From Symbiodinium natans (taxonomy: Eukaryota > Sar > Dinophyceae > Suessiales > Symbiodiniaceae): a stretch of DNA of 64,000 nucleotides. Below, piece by piece: positions 58,295-64,000 of the stretch. Under the pieces are notes generated by a model that did not search any database, was not told the DNA's origin, and saw only the letters and a list, made by a program, of their open reading frames with translations. Each line of letters starts with the position of its first letter. Positions within the stretch are counted from its first letter, which is position 1. The position numbers were made by a program, and so were the translations under genes. Where the stretch lies: contig CAJNDS010001591.1 of the NCBI GenBank assembly GCA_905221605.1, positions 244,040 through 308,039 of the forward strand. The letters run 5' to 3'.

Positions 58295-58779
58295 TAGTAT
58301 ACTTCTGTGACAATCCCTATGAAAGCCTATGGACCCTAAGCCCTTTCAGGGTTCCTTCAGACTTCAACGGAAACCTTCAGTGCCGGTCTACAAACCCTAA
58401 ACCCTCAACCTAGGATGAAGCTTTCAGTGGACTCTATACCGATCTTGTCCCCATAAACCCTAAACCCTAAACAGACCCTAAACCTTTAAACCTTAAACCC
58501 TACACCCTAAACCCCTGAACCCCTGAACCCCATCCCCTGTGCCCTAAACCGTCCTGTATGCCAGCTTTGTCGCACGTTCGAGCCGCGAGGGCCGCAGGCA
58601 TGGGAGCAGAGCCTCGGTTCAGAGTGCGTCGGGGTTGGGGTTTAGGGTTTAGGGTTGAGGGTTTAGGGTTTAGGGTTTAGGGTTTAGGGTTTAGGGTTTA
58701 GAGTTTAGGGTTTAGGGTTTAGGGTTTAGGGTTCAAGGTCCAGGGTTTAGGGTTTAGGGTTTGTAGAAATTGTACAGGG

Positions 58780-59090
58780 TTTGTGTCCGGAGTTTTGGTT
58801 TTTGGGGGGTTTTGTTACGGATTTTTTGCCGGGTCGTTTTTTTGTTTTTTCTTTTTTTTTGTTTTTTTTTTTGGGGGGGGGGGCTTTGAGAAGCTTTTTG
58901 GGGGGGTTTTGACTACAGAATATTGGAGCCTTTGTGACGGTGGATGTTGTGGCACTGCAGTGGCTGGTGCTGTTCTCTTGAAGCCTTTTGGCTTTTTGGG
59001 TTTTTGGAAGGAGTACTGTCCGGAGTTTTCGTTTTTTTTTTTGGGGGTGGTTGTTCTTTCATGTTCGGGCAAAGTTTGGGTTTAGAGTCT
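58780..59090 (+). repeat. T/G-rich low-complexity stretch
   Basis: Homopolymer T and G runs with TTTAGGG on both sides. The plus-strand open frame of about 100 residues (Phe/Gly-rich) is low complexity and I do not call it a gene. GTCCGGAGTTTT.GTTTTT occurs twice (58789, 59019), suggesting a local duplication. Confidence 0.7.
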
Positions 59091-59109
59091 AGGGTTTGGG
59101 GTAGTTAGA

Positions 59110-59200
59110 GTTGAAGGTTTAGGGTTTAGGGTTTAGGGTTTAGGGTTTAGGGTTTAGGGTTTAGGGTTTAGGGTTTAGGGTTTAGGGTTTAGGGTTTAGG
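59110..59200 (+). repeat. TTTAGGG tract
   Basis: About 12 clean units. Confidence 0.95.
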
Positions 59201-60004
59201 GGCACAGCGACCAGCGATGCGCTGACATGCGCGCCTCCGTCTGGCTTTAGGGCGCCGGGGCTTCGGCAATCGCCGAAACGCGAGCATCTTGCTGGTGCTT
59301 CGTAGGGAATTAAGGAAGTGGGGGTCCCTATTTACCCTTTTGATTAAGGAAGTAGAGTAGGGTCCCTATAATATATATATATATATATATGTATTATACA
59401 GCCTTTCGACAGGGGTTACTTTGGTCGGGGAGGGCGCTGAATCCCTAAACCCTAAACTGCCCCGACGAACCAAGAAGTCATGACAAGAAGCCGCTGTAAC
59501 CGGCCAGGATCTCACCCAGCAAGCAACAAACCTGGCTGATGCACTTGGCTTTGGGTCAGGGTGGTTAGGGTTTAGGGGGGGGGGGGGGGGGTTTAGGTTC
59601 AGGGCTTAGGGCTTCGGGGTGTGACATCGAGCGTGTGCGTGGCTGAAAAGGAAAGGCGTGCCGGCAACACAATGTGCAGGGACCCCAGGTGAGAGCCCGG
59701 AACTTCCTGGGCAGACGCATGGACCTGCAGGGGCCATTTTGTAAAAGTTCAGGGTTTAGGGCTACATCCGCAGACGGCTTTGCTCTGTCCCTACAGGGAC
59801 CTCGTAAGCATTAGCTACAAATAATTACGAATTAGATCCCTGGAAGTATAGGGATACTTTAGTACGACTCAAGACGGGCATCGGCTACTCGGATCACGCT
59901 GTGGCGCTGACCCATCCGCATCAGTGAAGTCGGAAGCGAGAGACATCCTCACCTCACCTCCAGAGGGGTTTAGGGTTTAGTGTTGAGGGCCAGCTTCCCA
60001 AAGA

Positions 60005-60243
60005 TCTCCCTAAACCCTAAACCCTAAACCCGAAACCCTAAAACCCTAAACCCTCAACCCCAAACCCTAAACCCTAAACCCTCAACCCTCAACCCTCAAC
60101 CCTAAACCCTAAACCCTCAACCCTCAACCCTCAACCCTAAACCCTAACCCTAAACCCTAAACCCTAAACCCTAAACCCTAAACCCTAAACCCTAAACCCT
60201 AAACCCTAAACCCTAAACCCTAAACCCTAAACCCTAAACCCTA
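60005..60243 (+). repeat. long CCCTAAA tract (about 240 bp)
   Basis: About 33 units; the first half mixes CCCTAAA with CCCTCAA, the second half (60145-60243) is pure. Confidence 0.97.
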
Positions 60244-60282
60244 TCATGAGCGCTTCTCAAACACGGCAGGCCGTGGTGGATG

Positions 60283-60830
60283 TCAGGTTGCTGATGGAGT
60301 AACTGGCTCTGCCCCTGCCTCCCTGAGGATTCGCAACCTGCACCCAGAGGCATTCTCAGAACTCTCTGGTTTAGGGCTTATAGGGTTTAACATAACATGC
60401 AAAGCGCCTCGCGCAAACCCGCTGATTCTTCTCGGTTGTCCTTGCAAGACGGCAAGAAGCAGCGAACGACACTTGAATTCAAGAGCTGGAGTGCAGACTT
60501 GCGGGGATCTTCTCAGATGTTTCAGATGCACTAAGCCCGCTGCCGGAGGTGGAGCCTCACAGTCTGACAAAGCATCGGAAAGCGACAGAGACTCAACGAC
60601 CCCCTGGTTCTTAGTAGAGAATGAGGCAATGAGGGCCTCTATATACATACATATATACATATATATATATATGTATATACATATTCCCTTTAAGGGATTA
60701 TATAGGACACTGATTCCCTTATTTCCCTACTAAGAACCAGCCAGAGCTCCCGATACGGTCCCTCAAATGTCCCCTGGGACCTTGTGCACGCCTTGCCGAA
60801 GCGAGGTGCGCCGCTCCTGTTGTTCAAAGG
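60283..60830 (-). CDS. unrecognised exons around a family H element
   Basis: 60825-60745 reads SGAPRFGKACTRSQGTFEGP; 60605-60395 reads VVESLSLSDALSDCEAPPPA then VHLKHLRRSPQVCTPALEF; 60370-60285 reads ASGCRLRILREAGAEPVT. The element at 60606-60739 lies between the first two, and its minus-strand end (AAGAACCAG|GG) would supply the acceptor. No family recognised. Confidence 0.4.
60606..60739. mobile_element. inverted-repeat element, family H
   Basis: TGGTTCTTAGTAGAGAATGA at the left and TTCCCTACTAAGAACCA at the right are inverted; interior is a TA run plus CCCTTTAAGGG, as in 12134-12241. Confidence 0.88.
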
Positions 60831-60835
60831 GCCCT

Positions 60836-60930
60836 GGGTTTAGGGTTTAGGGTTTAGGGTTTAGGGTTTAGGGTTTAGGGTTTAGGGTTTAGGGTTTAAG
60901 GTTTAGGGTTTAGGGTTTAGGGTTTAGGGC
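60836..60930 (+). repeat. TTTAGGG tract
   Basis: About 13 units, directly next to an exon-like island. Confidence 0.95.
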
Positions 60931-61429
60931 TTCCCTATAGATTTCCAGGGACCGAATCATTCTGTCCTTTAAGGGTTCTACCCTGTAACCCTATACCCTA
61001 TAGCAGCCTGCTTTGTCGGTGCAACCCCGAACCCTGACAATATTCGAGTATATCCCCACACAAACAACGATCCAATAATTATTATTGACACGAATGTGAC
61101 TGCCCTGTCTCTGGTGCAAGCTCGGGCCTCGGACACAAAGAGGTAAGGTTACAAAATCCTTCAGGGCTCTACCCTATAACCCTAGACCCTAAACCAAAAA
61201 AACCCCATAGCAACCTACTGATTAGGTCCCCCTGGTTCGTAGAGGGCAAGGTTACAAAATGGGCTTTCCTAAGCCCGAAACCCGAAACTCTAAACCCTTT
61301 AACCCTAAACCCTAAACCCTAAACCCTAAACCGCTTGGCTCTCCTGCTGCGCTCCGCCGGTGGCCACGTCTTGCGTCTGTGACATGGCCGCAAGCCTCGG
61401 CAAGGAGGTACTGGGTTCTCTTGTTGTTT

Positions 61430-61860
61430 CTGTTGTTTTTTTGCTTTTCAATGGGGTTTTATAGGGTTCAGCGGGTTTGCAGGGTTTAGGGGGTTCATAG
61501 GGTTTATAGGGTTTTTATGCCTGTGCAAAGGAGGTTGTTGGTTCGCAGGGGGTTATGTTGGGTTTATAGGGTGTTATATAAAGGCTTCTAGGGTGTACAG
61601 GTTTTTATGTAAGGCTGATGTTTTTTATAGGATTTTACATAAGGTTTGTGGGTTTTTATAGGGTTTTTAAAGGTTTCGTATCGGTTCATTGGGTCCATTA
61701 TAGGGTTGTAGGGTTCAGAAACTTTTTTGCGGTTGATAGGGTTTACAGGGTTCAGAAAGTTTTTAGGGTTTAGGGGGTTTATCGGGCTTATAGATATTAA
61801 TTTTTGGGATTAGAGGGTTCACAGGGTTTTTTGGGGTTTATAGTGTTCAATGGGCATTCG
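61430..61860 (+). repeat. degenerate GGGTTTATA-type array
   Basis: Irregular GGGTTTATAG, GGGTTTTTA, GGGTTCAG units over more than 400 bp with no coding potential; resembles 17304-17512. A second degenerate array, CCCTATAAA-type, fills 62140-62460. Confidence 0.75.
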
Positions 61861-62512
61861 GCATGCCGCGATGACGCTACTGCCGCCCTTAAAAATGGCC
61901 TCCAAGAAGTCCATTATATCATAGCTCGCCTCAACCTCAAGGGCTAAGAGTTTAGGGTTTAGGGTTTAGGGTTTGGGGTTCAGGGTTTGCAGTTTAGGGT
62001 TTAGGGTTTAGGGTTTAGGGCTTAGGGTTTAGGGTTTAGGGACCCCCACCTCGCCTCCCTTCCCACGTTCACTCCGGAGGTGTCTGATCTGCGCAGTCAT
62101 CAGGAAGTGCCAAGCCAAGCCCTCAGGCCCTGCACTCCCTAAACCCAACACCCGCCCTAAACACCCTCCCTATAAACCCTATGAACCAAAAAACCTTTCC
62201 AGCCCCTGGAAACTCATTTATACGCCCTACAAACCCTAAAAAACATCTAAACAAACCCTTAAACATGCTGTAAGCCCCAAAAACACCTAAAGCCCCGTAT
62301 ACACCCCAGAAACCCTAAAGAAACCCAATAAACCCGAACAAATCCCACAAAAAAAATTAACTAAACCCATAATTCCTAAGCCCTGTAAGAACCCTTAAAA
62401 AAAACCATAAAGACCTCAAAGCCCCTAAAAACCCTTACAAAACATGTAAGCCCTTAACCCGGAGTCAGCCCTCAGCTGCGTGCCTTTCTTGAATGCGCGG
62501 CCGCAGCATCTC
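61850..62512 (-). CDS. unrecognised exons, part of one gene
   Basis: 62512-62471 reads EMLRPRIQERHAAE; 62121-62073 reads GLAWHFLMTAQIRHLR and ends at a GT donor; about 61945-61855 reads EASYDIMDFLEAIFKGGSSV. The first two join in phase at a shared CTGAG|GGC edge. No family recognised. Confidence 0.45.
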
Positions 62513-62523
62513 CTGGAAGAAGA

Positions 62524-62654
62524 AGGGTTTAGGGTTTAGGGTTTAGGGTTTAGGGTTTAGGGTTTAGGGTTTAGGGTTTAGGGTTTAGGGTTTAGGGTTT
62601 AGGGTTTAGGGTTTAGGGTTTAGGGTTTAGGGTTTAGGGTTTAGGGTTTAGGGC
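62524..62654 (+). repeat. TTTAGGG tract
   Basis: About 18 perfect units. Confidence 0.97.
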
Positions 62655-63017
62655 AACAGTGCCCACAGGGGCGATAGGGTTTAGGGTTTATAGGGTCCCC
62701 CGGGCTTTTATCGGGTTTATGTAGGGTTTATAGGGTATTAAAGGGGTTTGTGGCTTTTGGTTTTTTGGGTTGATTAGGGTTCAGAGGATTTAGGGTTTGT
62801 TTTGGGTGTAGGGCAGTTCCGACGCTTCTGACTCCGAAGATCTCTGTTTCTTTTCTGCCCGCGCACCATCTTGTCCACACACGCTGTACATCCTCGCCGG
62901 GAGGAGGGCCATCCTTCCAGCATCTTCCAGCCATCCGGGGTTTAGGGTTCTGATCCTCTTCTATCATACTCTGGCCAACACAAGCTGGCCTCATTCCCCG
63001 TCATGGAGCCTGTTTCA

Positions 63018-63108
63018 TGTGGGTGTTTCCCAAAATAGGGGTACCCCGCTTCTACCCCAAATCGAATAGAATCCCCTTAAACAGTGTACCCGATGTCCGG
63101 AACCCCCC
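63018..63108. mobile_element. family B element
   Basis: GTGGGTGTTTCCCAAAATAG...CCCCAAATCGAATAGAATCC...GATGTCCGGAACCCCC. Confidence 0.75.
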
Positions 63109-63118
63109 CCCCCCATGT

Positions 63119-63266
63119 ACAGACTGTACAGGATGGCGGAGGCGTGGAGCAAGCGATGGCGGCCGACAGGTTTCAGCGGCGCCGAGATCGCCACATCATC
63201 GTTGCGGCCAAGGAGAGGCTGAGGCCGAGGCTCACCGCCAAGAGGGCCCTGCCAGCGGCAAAATAA
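63119..63266 (+). CDS. unrecognised plus-strand ORF
   Basis: After TGTACAG, an open frame reads TVQDGGGVEQAMAADRFQRR and KERLRPRLTAKRALPAAK and ends at TAA (63264-63266). It is GC-rich and basic. The minus strand is also open here (LLAVSLGLSLSLAATMMW), so strand is unsure. No family recognised. Confidence 0.3.
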
Positions 63267-63459
63267 AGTTTGGGTTTTGGGTTTTGGGTTTAGGGTTTAG
63301 GGTTTAGGGCTTAGGGTTGAGGGTTGAGGGTTGAGGGTTTAGGTTTCAGGGTTGGGCAACTTGTAGAGGGCTTCACTGTGTGGGTAGCTGCAATTGTCAA
63401 CCCTGCTGCCATCTAGCTGCTCACACCGCTTCGGGGGGAAGGCTAGAGGGGCTATCTAC

Positions 63460-63572
63460 TTTGGGGACTGCATGAACCCTAAAACGGCTTATGGTTCAAA
63501 TACCTTAATACGAATTATCGTACACAGGGTATATGACCCCAATTTTAGGGTTCATGTGATCCCCAAGTAGCC
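63460..63572. mobile_element. family C element, best copy
   Basis: TTTGGGGACTGCATGAACCC at the left and TTAGGGTTCATGTGATCCCC, AAG at the right are inverted; core GAATTATCGTACACAGGGTA. A further copy is cut by the window edge (63950-64000). Confidence 0.88.
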
Positions 63573-64000
63573 AACATGCTAACCCACAGCGACGTCGCGC
63601 AACCCACTGGGGCACAAGGGGCCTCCGATGTCTCTGCGCTGTCACCTCCGAGTTCGGTGGTCGCCGGGCGAGGTCCTGCAGCCGGTTTGCTGCTATGTCG
63701 GATTTGGTACGTTGAGGGGTTTAGGGTTCAGGGCTTAGGGCATAGATAGGGCTTAGGGCAGTTTAGGGTTTGGATGGGTTTTCATAGATAGGGCTTAGGC
63801 CAGTTTAGGGTTTGGATGGGTTTTGTTCAGGGCTGTTGCAAGGTCTCAATCGTTCCCAGCTTGAGTTCGTAGTCACGCGCCAATCATAACCATTCCCAGC
63901 GTGCCCGCGGAGCGTGGTGAGAGCTTCGGCTATTAAGTGTACTGCATCCTCGGGGAACCACATGAACCCTATTCCCTTTATGGTTCATATACCTTAGATA

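Noticed and set aside
58783-59085. 100-residue Phe/Gly-rich plus-strand frame
   Set aside because: Low-complexity T and G runs; no protein-like pattern.
11087-62654. Chromosome end or true telomere
   Set aside because: Tracts are short, occur in both orientations, and are interleaved with exons throughout, so they are interstitial.

Overview
The window looks like nuclear DNA of a dinoflagellate or close relative. Three things in the sequence suggest this. Short exons (about 20-120 bp) are separated by introns full of TTTAGGG/CCCTAAA telomere-type repeat. Roughly half of the splice donors I placed read GC, with some GA, and the acceptor is almost always AG followed by G. All three recognised genes lie head-to-tail on the minus strand. 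The species cannot be named from the sequence, and assignment rests on general knowledge of dinoflagellate splicing. Long open frames are poor guides here: the real genes appear only when the short GC-rich islands between repeat tracts are translated and joined in phase.

Layout. 1-3.5 kb: decayed repeat-rich DNA with no recognised gene. 3.5-7.3 kb: a decayed minus-strand Ty1/copia retrotransposon (gag, protease, integrase; no reverse transcriptase). 7.5-11 kb: diverged repeats, telomere-type tracts and small inverted-repeat elements. 11.1-32.7 kb: an essentially complete SEC31 gene (COPII outer coat) in more than 50 exons. 33.65-41.70 kb: a gene of about 24 exons whose 5' half encodes an M24 'pita-bread' hydrolase and whose 3' half encodes a diaminopropionate ammonia-lyase-type PLP enzyme, joined in frame across a pure TTTAGGG intron. 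42.7-43.6 kb: unrecognised exon-like islands. About 44.2-50.1 kb: a short-chain dehydrogenase/reductase (SDR). 50.4-53.7 kb: unrecognised exons with two candidate hydrophobic N-termini. 53.7-64 kb: scattered exon-like islands, mostly minus strand, with no family recognised, plus many repeats.

The most striking observation concerns the introns. Several TTTAGGG-tract introns are flanked by imperfect direct duplications (about 18-34 bp) of the exon edge. The duplicated stretch carries the splice sites (AG|GC or AG|GA, or a GA donor with the acceptor supplied by the tract). This is what would be expected if telomere-repeat DNA was inserted at staggered breaks in exons and the duplication supplied splice sites: intron birth from interstitial telomeric DNA. 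At least ten families of short inverted-repeat elements also sit in introns, some with their ends at splice sites, and several contain telomere-type tracts. Distinct telomere-repeat variants (TTTTAGGG, TTTAAGGG, TTTGGGG, AAAGCCC, TTGATAGGG) occur as separate, nearly pure blocks.

The genes have no obvious shared pathway. SEC31 serves ER-to-Golgi transport. The fusion gene suggests coupled hydrolysis and amine elimination of a small amino-acid-like compound. The SDR is an NAD(P)-dependent oxidoreductase. Exon boundaries are hand-placed from reading frame, family similarity and AG|G acceptors; transcript data would settle them.
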